The notes: generated from the sequence alone by a model not told the origin. Counted from the stretch's first letter, positions 44,479 to 53,909 are shown. The stretch is 64,000 nucleotides of DNA from Octadecabacter arcticus 238 (GCF_000155735.2 NC_020908.1:2733001-2797000), one strand, 5' to 3'. Program-made: numbers and translations.

Positions 44479-45092
44479 GGCGCGATCGCCAATCCTGTGC
44501 CAATCATGCTATCGCGGGTGATCAGGCCCATCAACGCGACCTTATCCATTCCATCCGTGCCCTTAGGACGCTGTGGCAGCACCAAATAACGAATCTCAGC
44601 AGTGGAATCCCAAACGCGCACAGCCTTTTCACTGGGCAAGGTCACGCCAAATTCAGCCAACACCCTGCGCGGCTCTCGGACAGCGCGGGCGCGATAAGCA
44701 TCTGATTTATACCATGCAGGCGGGATGCCGAGCAAAGGCCACGGGTAACAGCTGCACAACGTACACACGACGATATTGTGCACCTCGTCTGTATTCTCTA
44801 CCACCACCATATGTTCGCCTTGCCGGCCATAATAGCCCAACTCAGACACCACAGACGTCGCATCACTTAGCAATGCGGCCTTGAAGGTAGGGTCAGTCCA
44901 AGCGTTTGCGACCACACGGGCGCCATTGCGCGGCCCAATCTTGGTCTCGTAGGCTTCAATGATTTTGTCCAACGCCGCGGGGTCAATCAACCCTTTTTGG
45001 GTCAGGATGGTTTCAAGCGCCTTGACCCGAAGAGCAGGGTCAGAGGGTAGCAATGTGTGCGGGTGATCGTGATCAGTATGGTCATGAGGCAT
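44475..45092 (-). CDS. nthA: Nitrile hydratase alpha subunit, cobalt type
   Basis: Catalytic subunit that hydrates nitriles to amides. The 205-residue protein carries the metal-claw motif C110-TL-C113-S-C115; Thr in the second position (CTLCSC) marks the cobalt type, Ser would mark iron. The N-terminus is His-rich ([12 protein letters not shown]). No amidase gene adjoins it, so the amide product must be handled by a gene elsewhere or not at all. A neighbouring cobalt transporter is also absent. The operon sits between GGWCC palindrome clusters in IS-rich DNA, suggesting acquisition. Confidence 0.95.
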   Translation of the reverse strand: MPHDHTDHDHPHTLLPSDPALRVKALETILTQKGLIDPAALDKIIEAYETKIGPRNGARVVANAWTDPTFKAALLSDATSVVSELGYYGRQGEHMVVVENTDEVHNIVVCTLCSCYPWPLLGIPPAWYKSDAYRARAVREPRRVLAEFGVTLPSEKAVRVWDSTAEIRYLVLPQRPKGTDGMDKVALMGLITRDSMIGTGLAIAP

Positions 45093-45319
45093 AGGCTGTT
45101 CATAAAAGGCACGCTGCCTTCTGTCTAGTGGGATGCTCTCAGACTAATGAGAACAAGCATCAAATTGCTGCCACAGCCTAAATCTATGCGCTCAATAATT
45201 GACACCACTCAGCAAGAGCAGCGGCACGGGTTGGCTTGAAATTGGTACGTGACTATCCATGGCATAGGCATCCAAACAAAACCCCCACCCAATGAATCCA
45301 CCACTCTAATACTAAAGGC

Positions 45320-45443
45320 CCAGTGTCCAAGGCGCAGGGTCCCTGATCCGGGGTCCCCGGTCCTATGTCCTGCGGCTCAACTGTAGCAATTAGGCACATT
45401 AACCCCTGCCGTTAATTCTTGCTCCACGGTCCTTGGACCGTGG
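45320..45443. repeat. GGWCC palindrome cluster, right of nitrile hydratase operon
   Basis: GGGTCC, GGGGTCCCCGG and the perfect hairpin CCACGGTCC-TT-GGACCGTGG at 45424-45443. It merges into repeat Q, which has further GGACC/GGTCC palindromes. No gene in 45093-45851. Confidence 0.55.
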
Positions 45444-45455
45444 TACCGCTGGGTG

Positions 45456-45677
45456 TACCAAAACAAGGCCCTTGCGTCGTGCTTGCGGGCTGCTAACATA
45501 CTGTTATTGCAATGATTGCACTCGGACCAAGGTCCCTGGCAAGGCATCGAACCCCTCTTCTGGGCACCATTTTACCAAGATCCGTGGATCAAGTACCTGA
45601 TTTGCAAGGAACACGGACCGTGGTCCACGGATATCGCTGCAAGACATTGCAACAAAGCGGCTTACGGCCTAAAGCCG
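45456..45677. repeat. Long non-coding repeat Q, copy 2
   Basis: Same orientation and about 90% identical to 9963-10185, from TACCAAAACAAGGCCC to TTACGGCCTAAAGCCG. It includes ATTGCACTCGGACCAAGGTC and ACGGACCGTGGTCCACGG. Confidence 0.75.
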
Positions 45678-45696
45678 CCGTTAGCCGCCCTGTTCG

Positions 45697-45760
45697 GATG
45701 CTGCTGTTGCAGCCCGCATTGCGGCCATTCGTGGTGGCTGCACAATCATGACTCAGCCGA
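45697..45760. repeat. Intergenic repeat R, copy 3 (degenerate)
   Basis: GGATGCTGCTGTTGCAGCCC followed by GCATTGCGGCCATTCGTGG matches the front of the copies at 53284 and 56916; the closing GCAGCATTT arm is lost. Confidence 0.4.
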
Positions 45761-45851
45761 CTACTGCGGAGCGCCTGTTACATTGGGTGAACAACTGATT
45801 GAATTCACCTGAAGCATGTTTTGTACAGCCAATGTTTAAGAGTGGGAGACT

Positions 45852-48800
45852 TTAACGTTTCGTATCATTGTTCCAACTGATGGAGTCCCACCTCTTCGCG
45901 GTTTCCCACCACGCTCCTTCAGAACGCCGCCAACAGCTTTGGTCATTATTCCCACTAGGCCATGTGTTGCGCTCTGCGATTAGAAGCCAAATCGGCGTGA
46001 CCCCCTCTCGTTTGCAATAGTCCAAGAGCGCTCCTTCGCGGATCAAGACAGCAGATTTGTCTTCAACTGGCTTCAAAGCCTTGATTAGCTCATGCCCGTC
46101 GTTGTCAATCCAGCCCCTTACTCCATTGCTTTCAAGCCTAATACCCAAGTCCTCTGCCAACCAACGCTGTGGTACATAGACGCCAAAACCATCAGGCAGC
46201 GTCTTGTCCATATGGCTTTCCCAATAATATCTGGCCACAGGATTCGAGTATCTGTAGCTCTCTGACGAGCCCCGAATGACCTCGCTGAACTTTTCAGAAG
46301 TCCATGTGTCTCGCCAAAACGCTTCCAATAGGAATGGCCCATCGATGACTTCGCGGGGATTGAAATCCGAGACATCTAGGGACCGGCACTCATCTAGTTC
46401 AGAAATGAACTTCTCGGCATCGCCGTTCTTTACAAAGACACAATAGATGAAGCGAAATTCTTCGTATCTTGCGCCATGTCCTGGGCTTGGGTTTGCGTAC
46501 CTCTGTCGTTCACAGTTGAACTCGTACAGAACTCTCCACCTTGCGCCATCGCTATCAGAACGAACCAACTTGCCTTCCAAACCCTCTGTCGGGTCTTCTT
46601 CGAACGGCCAAGCTTTCAAATCTGCCTCTGATACCTCTGGCAAACGTACAATTGGCTCTATCATCCAATCCTCATCACCGCCTGACGTAGTTACAAAACG
46701 CGAATTGGTTGGTAGGATAGTCGGCTCGATGTCGCGATAATAGTTCTGGTGGGTATATCTATACCTGACCGGTGTCTCGGGCCACTCGTTCAGATGCCAG
46801 AAATTGTCAGAGAGGCGCGCGGCAATTTCGTCCAGCGCAATCCACTGGTATTTCTTCCCAATCCTTTCCAGATCGTTTTCGTGCCGAGAACCATACGTTC
46901 CTTGTCCATCATTGGGAAATAGTTCCTTTGTCCAACCAAGTTCATAGGCCCGTCTTGTTATCCACAGTCGGCACTTTTGAACATCAACGCATTCAAATTG
47001 GGAATGGTCGAGCCCCTCCCGCAGGAATTCTCGGGAAAACCTCTTTTTCTCAGTATCTGACAACAAGCCCTCGAACGCTTGTCTTGCTTCAAGAAGTTCT
47101 TTTTTAAGCGTTTCGCCCTCTAGTTCAGCCTCCGACTCGCCGTCTTCTTCGCCGCCCAGGAATCTGATCATCCAAAGGGCCGGATTGATGCGCTGCTTTT
47201 CGAAGACCCCAAGCGCTGCCTCTCGTTCGGGAAACGGTGTAACCACTTCTAGTACGAACAAGTCCTTGACTTGATCTTTGGAAATTGGTGCTGGGCCATC
47301 CAACCTGGCTGCAAGAAAGGGCCTCACGCGACCAGGAATTGTGTACTTTCCGAAGTCGCCCCATTCGTCGTGGGCCGACCGTAGAATTTCTTCCGACCCA
47401 CGCTCTTCAGCAATCGCTTTCAAGTCATCAACCGCAATCTCAAGTTCTGGAGGCGACGCCCCAAACGGCGGTTTGCAGGCGTCCAAATCGACGTCTGTGC
47501 TAAGCGCATTCCTTTTCTCCGCGAGTTCAACAATTCCGAGCGCATAGTCCCTGGTCAACAGAGCGACCGGTGGCTCGCAGTCTTTGAAGACCGCTTTCCA
47601 CACGGCGCTGGAATACGAACTCAACCGCTCCGCAGATTGGTCCATACAACACGCGCCAAAGGCCGATGAATAAAGGCGCTCAATTAGATAAGGGTCATCG
47701 CAGTCCGCCAGCTTGTCCAAGACAAACTGGAAAACGGTCGATTGGCGCAAAAATATCGAGGTCAAAGCCTTCGATGCCAGATCTCGTGTTGTTCGCCGCG
47801 AACTCGTCAACATCCAACACAGAACCAGCCCAGCAAGTTCCAGATGGCGTATGTCCGTCTTTGCTGCCCCATTCGACCATGAAACTAGCCGATCAATCTG
47901 ATTGCCTTGCTCTGCTTCCGCCCAGTTGACCCAATTGGTCCAGTAGCTGTCTCGCTCTGGCATTGGCTGGTCGATCAACCATTTATGCAAGAATGTAGCA
48001 TTCCAAGGATGATCAATCGTCATCGACACCTCAACCAGAAGCGCCAAATCGTCGACCCAGTGTTCTTCTGCGGCATTCAAGAGCTCTAGGCTTCGATCTG
48101 TGAACGAGTCTAATTGACGCCACTTGCAGCTAGTCTCGAATGCTTCTTGAAGTATGTGATCTCTAGACCAATGGTCTGCACCTTCGGGCAGCGTATCCGC
48201 GAATTCAATGCCAAACCGTTCGGGATAAATGGTCGATAACGCACCCAAGAGGCCTGCGTAAGAGTACGAAAAACCTTGTTTGATGTCTTGATCGAAGAAA
48301 AGGAAAGCTAGCTCTCCATCCACCTCTAACGCTTCGGTCAGACTATCGGCATTGAGCTGGCCGACCACAGCTTGTGCCATAAGATGATCTTGGAAGCGCT
48401 GGAAGGCAAAACGAATTCGATCTTGTTTTGGATTCAGCGGATCGCCTTCTTTTTCGAATGGCGGCGGGTCTCTGCGTAGAATGCTAGATCGCGTCAAAAC
48501 GCTTAGCCAAGTAGCTCTTTGAGGGCTCGGTAGCTGTGAAAAATTTTCGTTCGTTATGTGGTCGGCTGAATCCAAATCCACGAAGTCATTACCAGATTCG
48601 ACCATCTTTGCGGCGATTGCTTTCAGCGCTCGCTTGATGGCGGTCGCTAGGAGATCATGATCGACGCCTTCAACGCCCGTTCGAAGAGAGAGAGAGTCGA
48701 GATAAAACGCCATCACTTGTGAAATTCCATGCAGGCCTTTCGGGAATTCGATCTCGCCTTTCGCCTGCAGTGCTTCGCTGGTGCTCTTCAAGAAAAGGGG

Positions 48801-50375
48801 GTTTCGAAACTCAGGCGATAACCAAGGAGTATTTGGCCGGGAAATGCCCTTTGCGTCCAAGTAAGACACCGTGGCTGCTTCCATTTCTTCCAGAGTTTCA
48901 AATCCGCGCACGCGAAACACGGTAGCCGCTTCAAGCACCGCTTTCGGAAAAGCGAACTTGAGATACTCTTCGCGACAAGAGAAAACAAAAGCTAGGTCAG
49001 GGTAGTCTTTGGCCTGAGCCAACAGACCGGAAATGCGATCCCGCCAGTAGTTCGCGCCTACACCCTCGTTGATCGCGTCAATCAGCACCAATGCACGCTT
49101 TCCCTGCCTCTCGGCGGCGGCGCTCAGCAAACCCAATATCTCGCCAGAAGTGCGTTCAGCGATATCGAGAAATGCGCCAATTTGCCCCCAAATCTCCGCC
49201 TCTGAGAAACTTTGACCAACCAAAAGAACAGTGGGTTCTTCGTTGGATAAACGCTGATCGGCGATGTGTGCCAACAAATGTGATTTACCTGCACCTGCGG
49301 GGCCAGTGACAATTGCAAATCGAGCTCGCTCCGCCTGAAGATTCTTACTCCTCAACAGAGACCTAAGGCGATAAATCGCGTCCAGCGTTCCTGATAGACT
49401 GCTGTTAATATCCGATATGTCTTTCCGCTTGGCGTCAGCGTCGTCCGCTTGCCTTGCGCGTGTAAGCGTGGCCTCTAGAGGACGCAGCGCTTCTCGGTAA
49501 ACATCCAATGCCTTTTTTACGGCCTCGGTGTGCCATTCGTCCCAGTAATTAGATGAAAACGAGGTTTCCGTCGCAACTAAGTCCGACCATGCTTGTTCCG
49601 CAATCTGGAGATCTTTTTTGCTAGGCTGTTGAGCTATCTTCTTAAAATCAATTGAAGGAAAACGCTTTTTGGATAGCTCATGGTAGCAACCCCTGACTTC
49701 GGCCATGGTCGAAGGGCCGCGAACCAGTGCATCAAACAACTTTTCGAGGGAGGTGTTGACATGTTCTGAGGGGCTATACCTATCGTCCAAGAGGCTCCTG
49801 GAAGTGTTGAATGCATTGTTGAACCAACCGACGCCCAGCACCTGCTCGCCAAACCAGTGTTGTACGAGGCCATGGTTTTCTTCCCGCAAGAGTAGCTCAT
49901 TTAGATCTGAAGCGGTCCATGGTTCAAAAACCACTTCCAGCCCTTTTACGGACGCCCAGTTGGTCCACTTGGCAACCCTAGCTTGCCACTTTTCCCAAGC
50001 GGATTGTCCATACCCAAAGTACCACCTTTTGTGCGTCAGATTTATCGGAATTGCGACGACATAACGCTTTAATTCGGGGTGAACCTCTAGCGCTCGTTTG
50101 ACGGATTCGTCAATTTGCGACCACTGACTCGAGCCCAAACTCGAGAAGAATTTTGCCTGATAGCCTGTCTTTGCCCCGTCCTCAGATATCCAAAGCGCCT
50201 CAACACCTCCATCGCCACCAGCACCTTCAACTCTTTGATAGTAGACGTCACCAGAGAGTTTTTCCCGTTTGGCCAAAACGCAAACCAATTCTTCGAACGA
50301 CTCTCGTTGGCCTTTTTCAAAGCCATTTATTTTTAAGAATTCAAACAAATCAATAATCCAATAATTCTCTCGCAC
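45852..50375 (-). CDS. STAND ATPase with N-terminal Mrr-like nuclease, AVAST (Avs)-type antiphage protein
   Basis: 1507-residue single-gene defence candidate. Residues 45-77 hold a PD-(D/E)xK nuclease core (YYQRVEGAGGDGGVEALW with Asp55; YQAKFF with Gln73-x-Lys75), as in Mrr-like effectors. Residues 350-520 are a STAND/NACHT-like ATPase: Walker A GPAGAGKS (358-365), Walker B RALVLIDAINEG (Asp433) and sensor FVFSCREEY (463-471). The remaining 900 residues are a helical, probably repeat-built sensor region. In Avs proteins such sensors bind phage terminase or portal and trigger nuclease tetramers that degrade DNA. Length and layout suggest the Avs type with an Mrr effector (type 4-like); subtype is not certain. 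Confidence 0.78.
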   Translation of the reverse strand: MRENYWIIDLFEFLKINGFEKGQRESFEELVCVLAKREKLSGDVYYQRVEGAGGDGGVEALWISEDGAKTGYQAKFFSSLGSSQWSQIDESVKRALEVHPELKRYVVAIPINLTHKRWYFGYGQSAWEKWQARVAKWTNWASVKGLEVVFEPWTASDLNELLLREENHGLVQHWFGEQVLGVGWFNNAFNTSRSLLDDRYSPSEHVNTSLEKLFDALVRGPSTMAEVRGCYHELSKKRFPSIDFKKIAQQPSKKDLQIAEQAWSDLVATETSFSSNYWDEWHTEAVKKALDVYREALRPLEATLTRARQADDADAKRKDISDINSSLSGTLDAIYRLRSLLRSKNLQAERARFAIVTGPAGAGKSHLLAHIADQRLSNEEPTVLLVGQSFSEAEIWGQIGAFLDIAERTSGEILGLLSAAAERQGKRALVLIDAINEGVGANYWRDRISGLLAQAKDYPDLAFVFSCREEYLKFAFPKAVLEAATVFRVRGFETLEEMEAATVSYLDAKGISRPNTPWLSPEFRNPLFLKSTSEALQAKGEIEFPKGLHGISQVMAFYLDSLSLRTGVEGVDHDLLATAIKRALKAIAAKMVESGNDFVDLDSADHITNENFSQLPSPQRATWLSVLTRSSILRRDPPPFEKEGDPLNPKQDRIRFAFQRFQDHLMAQAVVGQLNADSLTEALEVDGELAFLFFDQDIKQGFSYSYAGLLGALSTIYPERFGIEFADTLPEGADHWSRDHILQEAFETSCKWRQLDSFTDRSLELLNAAEEHWVDDLALLVEVSMTIDHPWNATFLHKWLIDQPMPERDSYWTNWVNWAEAEQGNQIDRLVSWSNGAAKTDIRHLELAGLVLCWMLTSSRRTTRDLASKALTSIFLRQSTVFQFVLDKLADCDDPYLIERLYSSAFGACCMDQSAERLSSYSSAVWKAVFKDCEPPVALLTRDYALGIVELAEKRNALSTDVDLDACKPPFGASPPELEIAVDDLKAIAEERGSEEILRSAHDEWGDFGKYTIPGRVRPFLAARLDGPAPISKDQVKDLFVLEVVTPFPEREAALGVFEKQRINPALWMIRFLGGEEDGESEAELEGETLKKELLEARQAFEGLLSDTEKKRFSREFLREGLDHSQFECVDVQKCRLWITRRAYELGWTKELFPNDGQGTYGSRHENDLERIGKKYQWIALDEIAARLSDNFWHLNEWPETPVRYRYTHQNYYRDIEPTILPTNSRFVTTSGGDEDWMIEPIVRLPEVSEADLKAWPFEEDPTEGLEGKLVRSDSDGARWRVLYEFNCERQRYANPSPGHGARYEEFRFIYCVFVKNGDAEKFISELDECRSLDVSDFNPREVIDGPFLLEAFWRDTWTSEKFSEVIRGSSESYRYSNPVARYYWESHMDKTLPDGFGVYVPQRWLAEDLGIRLESNGVRGWIDNDGHELIKALKPVEDKSAVLIREGALLDYCKREGVTPIWLLIAERNTWPSGNNDQSCWRRSEGAWWETAKRWDSISWNNDTKR

Positions 50376-50530
50376 ACTAACCTGAAAACAATCCAGGAAG
50401 GAACAGCTCGACCTGGGACGCGATCACAAACTGGATTTATCATCGACATCAAAAACCGCCGCTGGGCTCGTCGAGGTCTAAAACTTCTAAATTTGTGAAT
50501 GTCAGCTTTTGAGAAGCAACGCTCTTACCT

Positions 50531-50604
50531 GCGCGCTGCAGCGAACAGCAGCTTTCCGCCCTTAATGTAGAAATGTGCATGGCGCAGCATCTGTCACTAT
50601 CGGC
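50531..50604. repeat. Intergenic repeat K, copy 3
   Basis: GCGCGCTGCAGCGAACAGCA, TTCCGCCCTTAATGTAGAAA and GCGCAGCATCTGTCACTATC match the copy at 27761-27831. It lies between the Avs start and the recombinase gene; nothing else is seen in 50376-50741. Confidence 0.65.
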
Positions 50605-50741
50605 CCAGGCACTAAATCGCTTCGCGATAGGGGCGCTTGCTGCGGGTGTAGCGTTGAGTAGGGATTTGTTTCGCGTTTTGTGCTGTTGGGTGTGTGCTGT
50701 TGGTTGAGGTGATTTTGCCTCGATTGACAGAGGGTTTTCCG

Positions 50742-51656
50742 ATGAACATTCAACAATCGACACCAACGACGCCCCTTCGTGCGCGCATGATTTCCGATAT
50801 GCCAGGGCGCAATCTCGGCCCTGCATCACAGAGTAGTCACCTGCGCGCCTGTAAGCGTTTTGCGGCTTGGTTAGGGCGCTCTCCAGAGACGGCCACGCCA
50901 GACGATGTGAAGTATTTCCAACAATATCTGATCGAGAGCGGCGTCAGCATCTGCACCCGAAACCAAACGATGACAGGGGTCAAGTTTCTGCTCCGCGTGA
51001 CCCTTCGACGGCATGATCTTGTGGCCGAGATCTTCCATTTGAAGGAACCGGTGAAAGTGCCACTGGTGCTGAGCAAAAAGGAGATTAAACGCATTCTGGC
51101 CATGGCTCCGAGCCTGAAGGCGCGCGTGATGTTGTCGCTTGCCTATGGCTGCGGGATGCGCGCAGGCGAGGTCGTGCGGCTCAAGGTTGGTGATATTGAT
51201 AGCGATCAGGGAATCATCCGCATCGTGCAATCGAAGGGGCGCAAGGATCGCATCGTCATGCTGCCTGTCGATATTTTGAGCCTGCTGCGCGACTGGTGGA
51301 AAGAACGGCCGACCGGTCAGGACAAGGATGTTCCTGCACCCGAGCGGGTCCTCTTTCCCGGCTATCGCGGCAAACACCTCTCAGCGCGACAGATATCGCG
51401 GCTATTTAAAGAGACCGCGCGGGAAGCCGGGATCACCAAACCGGTCACGCTGCACACGTTGAGGCACAGTTTTGCAACCCATCTGTTGGAGCGCGGCGTG
51501 GATATCCGCGTCATTCAGGCCCTTTTGGGGCATAGTAAACTGACGACCACAGCACGCTATGCCAGCGTTGCCACCGGTATGATCGCAGCAGTGGACAGTC
51601 CGCTGGATGATCTGAATGGAGCCAAGCGGAAGAAGGGCAAGCCTAAGCCTTCATAG
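50742..51656 (+). CDS. Tyrosine recombinase of an IS91-type unit
   Basis: 304-residue XerD-like recombinase: an N-terminal SAM-like domain (SSHLRACKRFAAWLGRSPET), then catalytic LAYGCGMRAGEVVRL (Arg), THTLRHSFATHLLERGVD-type HTLRHSFATHLLERGVDIRV (His-x-x-Arg) and LLGHSKLTTTARYASV (His, Tyr). The ATG at 50742 follows AGAGGG and is preferred to 50694. It ends 6 bp before the IS91 transposase gene; such recombinase/IS91 pairs are common in proteobacteria and probably move together. Confidence 0.9.
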   Translation: MNIQQSTPTTPLRARMISDMPGRNLGPASQSSHLRACKRFAAWLGRSPETATPDDVKYFQQYLIESGVSICTRNQTMTGVKFLLRVTLRRHDLVAEIFHLKEPVKVPLVLSKKEIKRILAMAPSLKARVMLSLAYGCGMRAGEVVRLKVGDIDSDQGIIRIVQSKGRKDRIVMLPVDILSLLRDWWKERPTGQDKDVPAPERVLFPGYRGKHLSARQISRLFKETAREAGITKPVTLHTLRHSFATHLLERGVDIRVIQALLGHSKLTTTARYASVATGMIAAVDSPLDDLNGAKRKKGKPKPS

Positions 51657-51662
51657 GCCACC

Positions 51663-52911
51663 ATGCCCAGTCGATCACTGGAGGTCGCGGATATCTTCCG
51701 TGACCATGGTGCTGTCTGGCGTGCCGTAAACGCAGGACACATCAGCCTGAACCAGTTCAAAGTCATGAGTGCGATTGAGCGCTGTCGAACCGCGGCGCTT
51801 GGCGGTCATGTCGCGCGCTGCGCCGACTGCGCGCATGAGCATATCGCCTACAACTCATGCCGCAACCGTCACTGCCCAAAATGCCAGGCGGCTGCGGCGA
51901 AGACATGGCTTGCGGCACGTGAGGCTGAACTACTGCCTGTGCGGTATTTCCATCTGGTCTTCACCTTGCCAAAGCAGATTGCCGACATCGCATATCAGAA
52001 CAAACGCGAGATCTATAATCTTCTGATGCGGGCAAGCGCGGACACTGTGGTCAGAATCGCCGCTGATCCTAAACATCTGGGGGCAAAGGTTGGCATAACG
52101 TCGGTCCTTCACACTTGGGGCTCGGCGATGACCCACCACCCCCATGTCCATATGATCGTGCCGGGGGGAGGGCTTTCGACAGATGGCTCAAAATGGATCG
52201 CCTGCCGCAAGAACTTCTTCCTGTCTGTCCACGTTCTATCCCGCTTGTATCGGCGGCTCATTCTGGAAGGGCTGGCCAAGCTGCATAAGGCCGGGAAACT
52301 GCAATTTTTCGGCGATCTCGCAAACCTTGCAGATCGAAATGCCTTTGACACTTTCCTGCAACCGCTGCGTAAAATCGAATGGGTGGTCTACGCCAAAGAA
52401 CCCTTCACCGGGCCAAAAGCGGTGCTGGCATACCTATCGCGTTACACCCACCACTGACCGGCAGTGGTTTGCAAAGCAAACCATGAGAGGGGGGATCGCC
52501 ATCTCGAACAGTCGCCTGATCCGTTTTGATGAACGCAGCGTCACCTTCAAGGTCAAGGACTACCGTCTTAAAGGCGCGGGCCGCCACACAACCATGACGC
52601 TGGCAACGTCAGAGTTCATCCGCAGGTTCCTGCTCCATGTTCTACCAAGGGGCCAACACCGCATCCGACATTATGGGTTCTATGGGAATAGCAACCGCGC
52701 AGCCAATATCGCGAGGATCAGGCAGTTGCTCGGAGCCAAAACACCTCACAATGAGCACGATAAAGGCGACACCATCGACAATGACGAACAGCCGCCCCGT
52801 GTTCTGGGGCTGCCTTGCCCATGTTGTGGCGGGCAGTTGATCATCGTCGAGACAATCGCACCAGCCCAACATCCCAGAGCACCGCCGGCAAAAGAAAAGG
52901 CCGCTGCATGA
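51663..52911 (+). pseudogene. IS91-family transposase disrupted by a mini-element insertion
   Basis: HUH rolling-circle transposase. The first frame (to 52457) has the zinc-binding block CADCAHEHIAYNSCRNRHCP and the HUH motif THHPHVHMIVPGGGLS, and runs YLSRYTHH-stop. The expected continuation RYTHRxAISNSRLIRFDE appears in the +1 frame from 52495 and runs to 52911. It ends with a second Cys block, LPCPCCGGQL. About 40 bp of hairpin sequence separate the two halves. The catalytic tyrosine region is downstream of the break, so the protein made from the first frame should be inactive unless the gap is bypassed. Confidence 0.85.
52452..52491 (-). repeat. Palindromic mini-element copy E (in IS91 transposase)
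   Basis: On the minus strand it reads CCTCTCA, core hairpin TGGTTTGC-TTT-GCAAACCA, and tail CTGCCGGTCAG (52454-52464). The tail is itself a small hairpin (CCACTG-ACCGG-CAGTGG on the plus strand, 52451-52467). Same ends as copies A, C and D in the IS110 gene 45 kb away, but an unrelated core. Confidence 0.75.
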
Positions 52912-53283
52912 AGCACTGGTCGTACATCACAAACCCCAGTCCCAATTGCAGGCGATATCTTCTGCGAACCAATAGGCATGCTTGTTTCTTGCGATCAACA
53001 TGGCCAAACATGATGACGCCGACAAAATGTCACCAGTATCAAGCCAACGAAGGCAAAACCGGCGCTGTGCTTAAGTCAATGTGCCCCGCCAAACTGGCCT
53101 GTCAGCTCCGGGCGAAAACACACGCATTGCGCAAATCCCCATAGCAACAATCGATCCACCCAGACCAACCCCACGATTTCCCGCTTGAGCGCTTCTCCGA
53201 CGCCAGGCAACGATCTGTGTCACACAAGCGGCGCGCCTGTGGCGTCCGAGAAACCTACACCAAACCGGCCTTTCGCCGACTGT
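52912..53283. other. Gene-free 3' flank of the IS91 unit
   Basis: No convincing gene. It should contain the rolling-circle terminus of the IS91 unit, but no conserved end could be identified by eye. Confidence 0.4.
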
Positions 53284-53395
53284 CTCAACGCTGCGAGGCA
53301 GCTTTCGCATTGCGGCCATTCGTGCATTGCGCAGCATTTTGGAGGGTCAAACGTCGGTCAGCGGACAAAACCACCATTCGCTGCATGATGGACAA
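53284..53395. repeat. Intergenic repeat R, copy 4
   Basis: GCATTGCGGCCATTCGTGCA, GCGCAGCATTTTGGAGG and CGGTCAGCGGACAAAACCAC correspond to the copy at 56916-57003. No gene between here and 53693. Confidence 0.55.
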
Positions 53396-53693
53396 GGGTC
53401 TGCTTTTTACAGAAAGCCTGATAGTAACCGGCGAGCTGGGCGCATCTCTGAGACGCTGGGTGGGTTTCATGGGGCATGACCATGCATCATTGCCACGAAT
53501 GGCAGCACTGCATCCGTGAAGCCTAAAAAGTAACCAGAACAAAAATGGAATGTGCACACATCAGCGGTATTCATGCAAATGCTGCATGACAGCATTGCCA
53601 AAAGGGTCATTGTGCAACTGCAGCATGATCATACATCCTGATCACAATTAAACTTCAAAAAATGCTTCAATAACTAAAGAGGTCGGCAACGTC

Positions 53694-53909
53694 ATGACAA
53701 CATTAACAACAACAGTCTTTGCCCGCACATCACTGAGAGATCGTTTTGAGACAATCCGCACGCAGATGGCTGAAAATGCTTCCAAGCGTAAGGTCTATCT
53801 CACCACACTATCCGAACTGGAGCGGACGTCCGCACGTGACCTGCAAGATCTCGGAATTGCCCCTTCATCGATCCGCCAGATTGCCCACAAGGCCGCTTAC
53901 GGTTTTTAG
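53694..53909 (+). CDS. ccaF1: DUF1127 small RNA-binding protein, CcaF1-like
   Basis: 71-residue basic protein with the DUF1127 C-terminal block LSELERTSARDLQDLGIAPS, then SIRQIAHKAAYGF. In Rhodobacter sphaeroides a DUF1127 gene directly precedes and is co-transcribed with the CcsR sRNAs, and the protein influences maturation and stability of RNAs during stress. Here four CcsR-type hairpins follow within 100-270 bp, the same arrangement. AGAGGT precedes the ATG. Expression in the relative depends on alternative heat-shock sigma factors; a matching promoter could not be pinned down here. Confidence 0.85.
   Translation: MTTLTTTVFARTSLRDRFETIRTQMAENASKRKVYLTTLSELERTSARDLQDLGIAPSSIRQIAHKAAYGF

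Noticed and set aside
53590..53660. Heat-shock sigma factor promoter before the DUF1127 gene
   Set aside because: TTGTGC and CATACAT are present but only about 14 bp apart, so no convincing promoter could be assigned.
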